Below, piece by piece: positions 43,583-53,758 of a DNA stretch of 64,000 nt. The position numbers and the translations under genes were made by a program. Under the pieces are notes generated by a model, which did no database searches, was not told the DNA's origin, and saw nothing but the letters and a program-made list of their open reading frames with translations. Position 1 is the stretch's first letter. Every line of letters begins with the position of its first letter. Source of the DNA: Periconia sp. R9002 (Eukaryota > Ascomycota > Dothideomycetes > Pleosporales > Periconiaceae); NCBI GenBank assembly GCA_023627715.1, contig JAMAHW010000112.1:43818-107817 (forward strand). The letters run 5' to 3'.

Positions 43583-45079
43583 TTAGTCTTTGTCCAAGGT
43601 AATCTGCGTCGACACCTCCCACTGCTGCCCGCCACCCCCATAGCTGCCTCCCAGCCGGTTCCGAACCATGCTCCCGATGCGGTCGCGTAGCCGTCCCATC
43701 TCGTCCAGATTCCGCACCCGCAGCTTGAGGTTCGCCTGGCACAGCCCATAATGTACCTGCCAGAACTTGGCCTCCTCCACCACACTGACGGCCGGATCCG
43801 TCTCAATGTCGTACATGACGGCCGAAACCCCTGGCCCTGAATATGACATCATGAGAACCTTGCCCAACGTCCACCCCTGGATCCATCCCAACGCGACCAT
43901 GGCGATGGCGACAGAAAAGGAAAGCGTGCGATCTAACCAAACATACATCCGGATGCTGAGAAGGGGAAGCAGCAGAAGCAGTGCCGAACATGACAGCGTC
44001 AAGAAATGTGAAGGGTTGCTCAGTACAGAGGGCAGATTGGCAATGGCGCTCAGCCTCATCACTTTGGCTATGCGGGCATGGTTCTTCAACACAATGGCAG
44101 ATACCAAAGTGCAGATAATGCCACTGAGCGCCGCCAGGTCGATGCTGCCAGGCGACACGCGCTCGTGGGCATGGCCGTGGCCGTGGTGTGATTCGTGCCC
44201 GCCCTTGTTTTCCAAAGTATGGGTGAGGCCGTGCGATATCAGATCCAAACCCATGAAGAGCAGTCCAACAGACATGCCCAAACCGGCAATCACCTCTGCG
44301 CGCTCAAAGCCAAAGGGATGGCGGATCGTAGACCGTTTCCAGACTTCAAAGTTGCACCCCACATCGACCGCCACGCACAGAAAAGCGCCCAGAGCGTCGT
44401 AGAAGAGGAGTCGCGATAGCACGGTGAGAGCCAGGGACTCGTGTGCACCCCACTGTACCAGACCAGCGACCGATAAATGGCAGAAACACCACCCTAGCCT
44501 CAACGTTTGTTCTCTTGACATGCTCGATCGATATTCTTTGAATGTGGGTACCGGGAGCGACGCGGGAAGTTGCAGCGGCGCACGAGGCGGGGGTTCAAGG
44601 AAGATCTGGTGAGAAACGCTGCTGTGCTTGTATTTGTGTCCACGTCTCCGGCCAATGTCCTAGACAGTTTAGTCACCATTCCATAGGAACAAAGAGTCTT
44701 GACGTACAGCTTGCTTGGGTTGCGCCTTTGCGGGCATGTAGCTAACCGGCTGAAAGTTGAAGGGATTGGGCGCATTCTGCGCATTATTATCAGAACCGCT
44801 CAAGGACGATGATGCTTCATTGTCGCTGCCTCCGGTGAGTACGGTCGCTGGCGTAGCCAGAAATGATGCACGATCGGGGCTGTAGAGGCTGCTTGGGGTC
44901 GCTCTTTGGGAGATGGAGTCGAAGGTTGCAGAGAGCGGAGACAGGGCATTGGGGTTCAAGGCGTTCGGATTGAAGGATGAGTTCACGGGCGATGGCTGGT
45001 GGTCGGCAGCAGCAGGGTCGTCGTCGGGTGGAGGCGTTGGGGTCCTCGGTGGAAGGGGTAGGGGCATGTTGGATGCCAT
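43583..45079 (-). CDS. Cation diffusion facilitator, Zrg17-like (ER/Golgi zinc transport partner)
   Basis: Two exons (45079-44708, 44659-43583), 482 residues. The long N-terminus is Pro/Ser/Asn-rich and disordered, and ends FKEYRSSMSREQTLRLG before TM1. The CDF core has FYDALGAFLCVAVD (TM2), HPFGFERAEVIAGL, a His-rich loop (HESHHGHGHAHE), and TM5-TM6 around SVLSNPSHFLTLSCSALLLLL. A C-terminal soluble domain follows (LKLRVRNLDEMGRLRDRI). The usual HxxxD zinc sites of TM2 and TM5 are not intact, as in yeast Zrg17, which works only as a heterodimer with a Msc2/Cis4-type partner. It would help load zinc into the secretory pathway. It is divergent with the next gene over 485 nt. Confidence 0.85.
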
Positions 45080-45564
45080 GACTCTGAGTCTGCCTTTGCG
45101 GCCAATGCTGGTGCTTCAGAAACGAGTGATGGTGTGAGAACAAGGAAAATTTCACGACGGCGTCATTTCACGCAAGGTGAAGGGGATCCACCTCACGATG
45201 GGTAGAGTCGAGGGGGGTTCGGGGTGTTGGGTGCACAGATGGGACTAGGCCGCATTGAGGTTTGCTCGAGTGGAGTTCGTATCGGGCGCGGCATGGAGAA
45301 ATTAATCTGTCTGGGTTCTGTAGTGATGGAGAAAAATAAGCTGGGGTCATAGTCATGCCCTATCGCCCTAGCCCTAACTGCTAACGAAATGCACGTTGCT
45401 GAGCCGCGCTACACCTCGCCGACACGTGCCACCACGTTCCAACACGTTATTTCGCTGGTTCCCACTAACCGTCCCGCTGCATCCATCATCATGAAACACA
45501 GGCGCTGACACCTGCCGCCGACGCCAAATGGATCTGCCTTCTGGAACCCGCGTAGAAGCGTAGA
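45080..45564. promoter_or_regulatory. Divergent promoter region, Zrg17-like / two-TM protein
   Basis: 485 nt between opposed start codons; no gene inside and no site I can name. Confidence 0.45.
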
Positions 45565-46383
45565 ATGAAGCCCGGTACCGACTTCCAGCACCACGGCGGA
45601 GATGACCCTCCTGATTCGGCACGCGACGCTTCACTGGGCGCGGAAATGACTTCGAAGAGAGAACCTGCCAAGCACCATGGCCACACCAAAATCCCACGTA
45701 GAAAGAGGAAGTCGTCTCTGAGGACGGGAGTACTAGGCAAAAGCATGGCCATCCAGGACCCTCTACCGGAGCCAGCACTGACTTCACCTCCCCCCATCCA
45801 GCGCCCTATCGGTCAGGATTCCGCCGACACCAGCAGTTCCTCATCTCATGGCCGTGACGAGTCAACACCACGACCGCTGGCCTCTACCATGAGGGCTTCT
45901 TCCGCCCCATACGCATCCACCACAGATGATGATGACGGGCTATCTTTCTTTCGACCCTCGGCTTCCACCAGCGGCTCACGGCAGCCAACATCCGCATCAA
46001 ATCTGATGTTGCCGCGGCGTCGCTTCAACCGCTCATCGCAACATTCCTCTCCCCTGGTCATGCAAGTGCCCATGGAAGTGACCTTGGACGACGAGTGGGA
46101 CTACAGCGAGACGGAGTGGTGGGGCTGGGTCATTCTCTTCACCACTTGGATCGTCTTTGTCGTCGGCATGGGCTCCTGCTTCGGCGTCTGGAGCTGGGCG
46201 TGGGACGTAGGAGAGACACCGTACGCGCCTCCCGACCTGGAGGACGACCCCACGCTCCCCATAACGGGCTACTATCCTGCATTGATGGTATGCACCGTCG
46301 TCATGGCGTGGATTTGGGTCGTGGTGGCTTGGGTCGGCATGAAATACTTCAGACACGCCAAAGTGGTTGCGGATGACGGCTAG
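45565..46383 (+). CDS. Two-TM membrane protein with disordered N-terminus, unknown function
   Basis: Single exon, 272 residues. The first about 170 residues are Ser/Pro/Arg-rich and disordered, including a basic KIPRRKRKSS stretch. The conserved-looking part follows: VTLDDEWDYSETEWWGWVILFTTW, TM1 (about 188-212), a loop WDVGETPYAPPDLEDDPTLPITGYYPAL, TM2 (about 238-260) and a short tail KYFRHAKVV. The block from WWGWV to the end has the regularity of a conserved fungal family, but I do not recognise its function. Disordered tail plus two-TM hairpin suits an ER or plasma-membrane adaptor. Confidence 0.75.
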   Translation: MKPGTDFQHHGGDDPPDSARDASLGAEMTSKREPAKHHGHTKIPRRKRKSSLRTGVLGKSMAIQDPLPEPALTSPPPIQRPIGQDSADTSSSSSHGRDESTPRPLASTMRASSAPYASTTDDDDGLSFFRPSASTSGSRQPTSASNLMLPRRRFNRSSQHSSPLVMQVPMEVTLDDEWDYSETEWWGWVILFTTWIVFVVGMGSCFGVWSWAWDVGETPYAPPDLEDDPTLPITGYYPALMVCTVVMAWIWVVVAWVGMKYFRHAKVVADDG

Positions 46384-46984
46384 CCACTCTCAGCCATTCA
46401 CCCATGCTTGATAGCAGTTCCTCTCCAGCAATGCAGCTGTGGTTTTCCTTCCTGCTTTGCGTGCGTCTTAGTTGAGCGCACTTAATGCCAATATGATCGC
46501 AAATCTGAAACATTAAGCCTTAACACGTCTCTGCTATTCCGTCTCCTCCTCCGTCGCTTGCCCTACGTACGCAGCCATGGACCGTTTTTGGGAGACTGCA
46601 CTGCCCGGTACTTCCAAATACCAAACAATAATATTCTCACTATGTGGTGCACGCACCGTCCTTCAAAATACAGCTCGGCGGCACCATTTCTCGCGGTCCC
46701 AGTTTGTCCACCGTTCATCCTCGGCCCCTCCAGCGCTCGGCCCTCTTGGAAATTGCATGCTCGGCCCCTCCTTCGATAATATAACACTCATTAGCTTGAG
46801 TCAACATGGTTCGCATCCCTAGACGCTCTCATAGCGTCTCTGGCCCGCCCTCCGTGCACGCTTTACTAAAAAATGTCGCTTGTTGCTGTAATGTCGCTAA
46901 GGTATGTTCGGGAAATCTTGTCTTTACCCTTCAATTTCAACAAGCATATCTAATAGGCGCCAGATCCAACGATTTCACTCGTCA
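46384..46984. other. Intergenic, no gene seen
   Basis: 601 nt between two plus-strand genes. An in-frame ATG at 46904 could extend the next gene upstream by 27 codons. Otherwise nothing. Confidence 0.4.
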
Positions 46985-48109
46985 ATGATGGCTCTTCGAC
47001 GGAATCCCTACAGGAAGTGTAAAAGGGACGACGCCACCCAACTCGCAGGTCGAAAGCGTGCGAACGAGTGGGGGAAGGATCACGTGGAAAAGCTCGATCA
47101 ACTGCCGCTCAACCGAGTATCGGTCATGTCGCTTCTCAATGAGGACGCGGTCAAAGATGGCGGTCAAGAGGTGGATTGCATGGCATCACTCAGAAAGACA
47201 CAGTTAGTGGTGATTGCCAAGTGACATTTCAAGTGCTTTTCTAACCCGGAATAAAGACGCAAACCCTTCCGGCCAGCCGACAACAAGTCCTCGGATCCAT
47301 TTCCTTTACTCCATTTACCACGAGAGCTTCGCAACCACATATATTCGTATCTGGTCGTGCGCCAAGGCCGCCGCGTCCCCATGCTAGAAGCAAAATCGAT
47401 TCTCCGAGACCAAAAGAAACGCCAAACTGCCCAGCGAACCCGAGAACGTCAAAATCTCAAGCGTATCCAGACCGGACGTCGACCCATAACTTCCAAAGAA
47501 TCCTCACCCGTGCCCATCGTCGACCTCACCATCAGCCAGGCATCGAAATTCCTCCACTGGGAAGCCAGCGAGTACTTCTACCAGAGCAACTGGTTCGCCA
47601 TCTCCATGGACAATCTCCCCCAGACCACCATCGAAACCCCTTCAGGCTGGGACTACAGCCGCATCACACGCCTCCAACTCGAACTCCAACTCAAAGACGC
47701 GCAACGCATGAACAGCTACACGGACTGGGCGCCCTTCTTCGCCATGTTCACCCGCCTACGCTTCATCCGAATCATCCCATCCTTCCACCCGCGGTACTAC
47801 GACTGGGCCATCTCCGAACTCAACGAATGGCACTCCGCACACTACATCTTCCGCGCTTTCTTCTCCTTGCTTCTATCTTCCATCCCCGAGCATCTACACC
47901 TCAAGTTGGGCTTCTCGATGAATCCCTGCGAGGACATGCACCTCGAGGGCAAAATGCCCGTCAGCAAGAGGCTTCTCTGGGACATGTACGCGGATCTGGG
48001 TGCGAGGAAGGACTGCAATGGCCAGCGTCTGTTTGTGAATCAGGTCGTGGATTGCGAGGCGTCGTTTGAGAAGCCCATCGGTATGCTCGGGCGATGTACG
48101 CGTTTATGA
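46985..48109 (+). CDS. F-box-like domain protein
   Basis: Two exons (46985-47202, 47257-48109), 356 residues. The 54-nt intron (GTTAGT...TTCTAAC...AAAG) joins SLRKTQ to RKPFRPADN and opens the F-box-like block FPLLHLPRELRNHIYSYLVV at about residue 90. The large second exon continues this into VDLTISQASKFLHWEASEYFYQSNWFAI, the usual second half of the fungal F-box-like/2EXR-type domain. The remainder (ITRLQLELQLKDAQRM...LRFIRIIPSF) matches the general layout of Pezizomycotina F-box families. The start is uncertain (46904 or 46985/46988). It neighbours the RiPP locus but is probably unrelated to it. Confidence 0.75.
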
Positions 48110-48827
48110 AACCACTAATCCCTTCTATGCTATAATGTCTTAATGTAAAATACTTTTCTCACACCACTTGACTGCTTTGGGTGTGTTGGTATGGGTGTTT
48201 CGTACCGCCTCCTCCTTCACCGCTTTTGTGATTACCTACATAGCATTGATGCTAAGTAAGGAGGATTACGATAACATGTATATTATATATAACATATACT
48301 ATATCCTATATACAGTATACAATATCTCAACTATAGAAAGAATAACTGCTGTAATTAATTCTATTATAGTGTCTTTCTTCTTCGCAATTGATTGGTGTAA
48401 TTAGTTACGGTATTGTACCTATCGTAGTGAACGCGTTAAGTATAGATAGGCAAATATTAGTAAGGTAAGCGCACGGCTTGGCAGTAGCAAAGCAAGTAAA
48501 CTAGAGCGCGAAAAAAAAAGGAATAAAGGTATAGTTAAGTTGCGAATAGCTGCAGGGTGCTGAGTTCTGATAGATAAGATAAAACCTAGGGTGAGCTGAA
48601 ACCAGGTGCGCTAGCTTATTTTATCTACGCCCTTAAGATATAATAAAAAGGTTTTCATAGTATAAAATATAAATCAATGTTGAATTTATTGGTATATTCT
48701 AACCTAGGACTCTACTTGCTTTTACCCCCACCCGTTTATCAGCGCATAAATCTCTAGAAATCACCAAGTTCTTGCAAGGGAGGAAGCTTAGAATTTGCAA
48801 CATAGTGCTTGCCATTCTCGTAACTAT
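48110..48827. other. AT-rich intergenic with a solitary MITE end
   Basis: 718 nt. From about 48240 it is very AT-rich (TATATATAACATATAC type), suggestive of RIP-decayed or transposon-derived DNA. The 29-nt sequence at 48369-48397 matches the terminal repeat of the MITE-like element at 57.1 kb. No gene seen. Confidence 0.6.
48369..48397 (+). mobile_element. Solitary MITE-type terminal sequence
   Basis: GTGTCTTTCTTCTTCGCAATTGATTGGTG, nearly identical to both ends of the element at 57118-57236 (one extra T). I found no matching inverted partner nearby, so this may be a truncated or internally decayed copy. Confidence 0.65.
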
Positions 48828-49369
48828 TTATACCTTTTCCTCGGCTCCGTCCTTCACATCAGCGTAGTAAATGTGAGCCGGGGTGATGTCGCCGCGGACC
48901 TGAGCCGCTGTCCCTGCTTCTTCCTGCTCAACAAACGCGAATTAGACCCCTTTTTTGTAAGCGCATCAAAACAGAAAAGGGAAAAGAACACAAAGAAATT
49001 TGAGAAGTACCATGCTAGAGTGCTTATGGTCAGAGTGTCGCTTCTCACTCTTCGCGGCGTCATCTACATCGGCGTAGTAAATGTGGGCGGGCGTAACCTC
49101 TCCGCGACGCTCAGGCGAGGCGTCACCCTGTTGTCGTATAGTATGTTTAGTTTGGAATTTAAAATGTGGAGGCGTGGAAAAATGATACGTAGTGGGACAG
49201 TGATGGGGGTAGGAGGAAAACGTACTACGTCGGCGTAGTAGATATGGGCGGGCGTTACTTCACCGCGGATGCTAAGGTCGAGGGCGTTACTGCTGGATCC
49301 TGGGGTTGGGAGCGCGACGGTGAGGGCCATTTGCGCTAAAAGGGAGGGGAGGATTATGGAGGTACGCAT
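48828..49369 (-). CDS. Dikaritin-type RiPP precursor peptide with three TPAHIYYADV repeats
   Basis: Three exons (49369-49226, 49127-49011, 48923-48828) encode 118 residues. A signal peptide (MRTSIILPSLLAQMALTVA) is followed by three 14-residue units, RG(E/D)(V/I)TPAHIYYADV, at about residues 35-48, 56-69 and 97-110. Each exon encodes exactly one unit and all introns are phase 0. Linkers carry Kex2-type sites: RR at 55-56 and KR at 77-78. This is the build of UstA-like precursors (ustiloxin, asperipin-2a, epichloecyclin), in which repeated cores rich in Tyr are cut out in the secretory pathway and cyclised by UstYa proteins. Two UstYa genes lie immediately beyond the divergent promoter. The exact core limits (perhaps HIYYADV or YYADV) are not known. 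The ten residues TPAHIYYADV are identical in all copies although the DNA differs. Confidence 0.88.
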
Positions 49370-50109
49370 CGTGGTTTTCCTGAAGATGATGGTGCTTATG
49401 GTTGAATGGGGTGAAAATGAAAATGAATGGTTGAAGAGTTTGGTAAGTAAAGAGTTGGTTTCGCATAGGTTCCGGGGCTTCTTAAATGCTTGTTGCAAGG
49501 TGGATGGACATTTGTAATGGACCTGTGTACAAAGACTTCGATTTTTCGCCTTGGCATTTGGAATTGACCCATTTGGTAAAGAGAAATTTCTATAATGTGA
49601 AGGATCAACGGTAATTTTTAGCCGTGAACGTGCATGGCGGTGAGTCTTGCAGCGAGTGAGGCCTGGAACTGTCCTTGGTAGTGATGTACAATACTGCTGT
49701 ATGGTCGTACGACGTTTGGTATCCGAAGCGGTGCACTTGCACTAATCGAGTAATTTTTCATATATGCAAGATGTTGGTAGATTAGCATGGATCTTACGGG
49801 AGTCATTTTGGTGCTCCAGAGCTGCCGGAATTCTTTCTATGGTGGGACTAGCTTCTCATAGTTATAGCAGATGGGACGTAAAGACGCACTGATTGATGTG
49901 TAAACTACTTATCTAGGTAATGTACGAATCTGAAGCCAAAGCATCAACTCTGATAAGAAAAAAAGTACATGCATGCTTGGCTGTAGTAAATGGTCTACGG
50001 GAATTGGTCTGGCATGACGGTCTGAATTGTTCTTTTCTCACCCTTTGCCTAAAATCTCAAGTGCTACGTCTTCCTGCACCTCAACTCCATCATTTCGTTC
50101 TCAAGCAAA
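49370..50109. promoter_or_regulatory. Divergent control region of the RiPP precursor and first UstYa gene
   Basis: 740 nt between the precursor ATG (minus) and the UstYa ATG (plus). Open frames inside are short and featureless. No operator could be recognised by eye, but a shared promoter would co-express peptide and modifying enzyme. Confidence 0.5.
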
Positions 50110-51087
50110 ATGCTTGGTTCATTCGCCACTCAATATAATCGTCTAGACCGACTGACTGATTCTGAAGAACATCTTCAATCTTTTCAAGAAACCAAATGCG
50201 CAAGCTGCACTCGTTCAAAGCGACCGTGGCCCTGGATCACCTCGACTTTCAGTCTCGCTGTGTGTGTGGTTGTGCTTCTATACATCAATTCTCTTGATTG
50301 CATCAGAGGAGAATACGCTTATGGTTTTGATACTGATCTTGGTAAGTGTTGTTAGCAAGTGGATTGTTTGCCCATTAATACCTTCACTGATACTGACCGG
50401 GGATTGCGACTAGAGCCCGCACGACAAGCTGCCGGCCTACAGATAGTACAATTCACTGGGGGTCTTGAAATTTCGGAAAATGGCACTGTATATCGCGACG
50501 AGCCTTTTGGGCAGCCACAGTACGTTGGGCCCCCCAGCCCAAAGCTGGACGAAGCTTGGAATGATATACTTCAAGGTTGGAGTTCTCTCAGAACTACATC
50601 AGAAGCTGGATTGATTCTAATATTCCTAGCCCTCGAAATCGTCCTTGAAGGAGATGAAGCGGTTACTGTAGCTGGGAAGACTGAAGACGAACCCGGGGGT
50701 GGCTGGCGTTTGAGTCTCGATGTGTATCATTCTCTACACTGCGTAGTAAGTCTTTTCCCACCTATCTATCAATTACGCAAATGCGGTTATAAATCAGCTG
50801 ACACGTCCTGCCTGCAGAATCTTCTTCGTGAAGCTATTGATATAGAATACTATCAGCGTCGAGGAGAATCGCCTCGGATTTGGCGCCTGCACGTAGAACA
50901 CTGTACTGACTATTTGCGCCAAGTGGTGCAATGCGGTGGGGACATGACACCTCTTTTCTATCGTAGATCCAAGTTTCGCGCGCACAACGCTGGATTCCCA
51001 GTTTGGGGAGAGCCGCATACATGCCGTGATTGGAGTCGCATTCACCACTGGGCTTTACAGAAAGCTGCCACTCCTGCTCAAGTTTAA
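50110..51087 (+). CDS. UstYa-family (DUF3328) peptide-cyclising protein, copy 1
   Basis: Four exons (50110-50341, 50414-50575, 50630-50745, 50818-51087), 259 residues. The cytosolic N-terminus is about 42 residues, with a cluster TKCASCTRSKRPWPW. One TM follows (TSTFSLAVCVVVLLYINSL), then a lumenal domain. The two hallmark motifs are YHSLHCVNLLREA (HxxHC, formed across the third junction) and HVEHCTDYLRQVVQCGGDMTPL. EAWNDIL and the loop EDEPGGGWRLSLDVYH precede them. The second intron (54 nt, weak GTTGGA donor, in frame, no stop) is inferred from the usual motif spacing and could be retained. UstYa proteins act with Cu or other metal at the His/Cys motifs to make oxidative ether or C-C crosslinks in Tyr-containing RiPP cores. 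Confidence 0.88.
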
Positions 51088-52124
51088 ATCATAATGTACA
51101 TATCTCCTCAAACTATCCGTATTAGTTGTTTTCGCTCAAATTCTTATGCGGAAATGCGATTTGTTGCTGTTTGAGAATTAAGTATAATATATATCAATTG
51201 CTGCTTAGCCAGCCCATTTGCGTAGCTATTCAAGTCACGACGCCTTTTCTGAAACTGCCTTGAAGCAGTCAAGTGCCTTTTGTTGTCAATTATTTTTAGT
51301 CTATTATATTTGTCCGGGTATGACATTATCCAAATGTTGGTTTAAAATATTGCTAAACTCGTCTTTCTTAATCAACTAGACTACATTGGTTGTCAGTACC
51401 TGGTGGATGCTCATGTATGTATGGTATGTGTATTGACTGATGAGTATGAACTATCTATGGATCTGCACTATGTGCCAAGGTGCTAACCCTATTAAGCCTA
51501 GTGCTCCGCCATCTCCCCACAGGTCCGACGGTGTCTTTGCAGCTATCCAAGATGACTATCAGAGCGCCTCTTAGAGGATTCGTTCAGTAGAGTACAGGTC
51601 ACCGGGACACATCATTTACGGCAACTAACGAAAGGATTTGATGCGCGATCTTATCTAGGACCCCCAACGTAGAAGTATACGAATCCACGGATCGTAGTTG
51701 AAATGCGAACATCTGACGGCGACCGGACGCTCTATCTTCTATGTTTATTTTCCACCATAGAGACACTAGTCTAATACAGAGCTTACTTATAGTCTACCCT
51801 AGGCGCCGATCGAGTGATCGTAAGTTGCTTATTTCGTCGTCTCGTGCGAGACTTGCTAGCTATTGCTCAAGCTATAGTCGGGTATCAATCCAAAATCAAT
51901 TGATCAGCCTAGTAGGCAGTGATTTTGAATAACTGTTATCAATTGATGCGCATATGGCACGGTTTTTCGCTTCTTGGCAATGGAACGTCCGGCGAATGCA
52001 CTTATCTCAGAAAGCAGTACGGCCAAATTCAACTTTGAACGGACACAACAAAAGACTACTACCATTCGTGTGTGGAGGAACTTTTTCTGCGCATATCAAG
52101 TGAGTCACGAAAGAAAACTTCCTC
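51088..52124. other. Intergenic between the two UstYa genes
   Basis: 1037 nt, moderately AT-rich, with no supported gene; it should hold the terminator of copy 1 and the promoter of copy 2. The short open frame 51741-51932 has no protein character. Confidence 0.5.
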
Positions 52125-53179
52125 ATGGAGCATCAACACAAGTTCGAGCCAGTGCCTTCGTCGGAGGATGGTGACTCCTTTGATAGTGCAAGCGCACTTC
52201 TCGATGAGAAGCAATCAATCTCGTTCTCCCGCAGTCCGGGCAAGAAGAGGTGGGTGTGGCTCACACACGGTCTTTTCCTGCTTGTCAACTTGGGATTGAT
52301 GGTGGCATTTGCGATCTTGACCAACCGAGAACTGAAGCCGCCATCACTTTTGCCTGGAGAGCTTGGTATGGGCTGCGTCTTACACATTCAATGTTACCTA
52401 CAATTGACAACTGACACTGTCGATGACAGGGCTCTTAAAAGGAATCGCAAAGTATGAACCGTGGGATATTCATGCGCCTGGATATACTTCCGAGGACACT
52501 CGCTCCATATTCGCCGAGCTACCATCACCGTCAAGCGACGCAGCGTGGAAAAATATCACTAGCAGTAAGAGTGACCCGCAGAGGTTATCCATTCTAGGAC
52601 CGTGATACTAAACGATAATCAAGGAGGAGCATTCATCGGTCTCACCAAGGAGCAGAACGCACAATTGGCTTTTCCAGCAGGGGAATCGCATCACAAGCCT
52701 GGGCAGTATCCAGTGGGTCTAGCTGTATATCATCAGCTTCACTGTTTAGTACGTCGTCAGCATTAATCCCCCACTTACCCAAAAGAAAAGAAGAAAAAGT
52801 TCATCTGTATGAGTTCTAATCCGCGACAGTTTTTTCTACGTAAGGTAATCTACAGTAAGGAAGGGACTGTAGTACCCGATCGGTTCAGTGGTAGCTCCAT
52901 CGATCTACAAGACGAGCACATTTGTAAGCACCGTCTATCCCCAGCAACCCTTTCCTTTCGATCTTGCCGGCTAAACTTTATTAATTAGCGCACTGTCTCG
53001 ACACTCTCCGCCGAACACTCATGTGCCATGGCGACCTGACGCCCATTCCCATGCGGTGGGATACTGAACTGCAAGGCTACCGCTTCACCTGGCCACTTAC
53101 CAAAACATGCCGCAACTTTGAAGAAATTACGGAATGGGCTGACCAACCTCACTTTCACACCTCCATCCCGGTGCAGTAA
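52125..53179 (+). CDS. UstYa-family (DUF3328) peptide-cyclising protein, copy 2
   Basis: Five exons (52125-52365, 52430-52564, 52624-52748, 52830-52923, 52989-53179), 261 residues with phase intact throughout. The N-terminal cytosolic tail (MEHQHKFEPVPSSEDG) is followed by TM (WLTHGLFLLVNLGLMVAFAIL). The lumenal domain has YEPWDIHAP, AAWKNI, GAFIGLTKEQ, then YHQLHCLFFLRKVIY (HxxHC) and the second motif HISHCLDTLRRTLMCHGDLTPIPMRW. The last junction (T|CG) creates the SHC of the second motif. It differs from copy 1 outside the motifs, so the two probably do different crosslinks or form a heteromer, as suggested for paired UstYa/UstYb in ustiloxin biosynthesis. It would be lumenal in ER or Golgi. 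Confidence 0.92.
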
Positions 53180-53758
53180 AAGCTGATGCGATACTATCTG
53201 GCCATTCAAGAGCTGTGGTTCTGGGTGCTCTCTACCCCATGATATCTTCGTGGAAGAGCTTAAGGCGGTTTGCGTCGTTTGGAATTTAAGAGGAAGCTCG
53301 GATAGTCGTATATAGATTGCTTTTCGTTCGGGAGGGGGCCATGCGAATGATAATATAGAGTAGTGCGTTTTCTGATTTGTATGGGGCAACTGACGGTCAA
53401 CTATGTTAGCACTGAGTATTCCTAGCCTAGGGCTGCACTACATAGCCTGCGTGGCGCATTCCTCTAAATCCTAAAATCAATTATATGGCGTAGGTAGATT
53501 TATTTACTAACCTAAGCCCTATATAAAACTATTTATAAGTATAATTTACAACTATATGTTGATGATATTATCAATTAACTAGCACTTGAGGTCGCCGATA
53601 GGTGAGAACGCCAAGCAAGCGGCGGAGGCACCTCCGCGCCGCGTCTAAGCTCCGACCTCCAAGCTTCTCCAAATGTGACGAAAAAGCTGCTAAACAAGAC
53701 ATCGATAATACTACTCGCACCACACACAAAAACAACATACACCTCACACACGCAAATC
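53180..53758. other. Intergenic, partly AT-rich, no gene seen
   Basis: 579 nt between copy 2 and the cyclin gene. 53461-53580 is AT-rich. It marks the right edge of the RiPP locus, followed by housekeeping genes. Confidence 0.5.

Noticed and set aside
48369..48827. A complete second MITE beginning at 48369
   Set aside because: I could not find the matching inverted end downstream, so only the single end is reported.
52878..52923. tRNA-like GATCGGTTCAGTGG stretch
   Set aside because: It lies inside exon 4 of UstYa copy 2 and cannot form a cloverleaf by eye.
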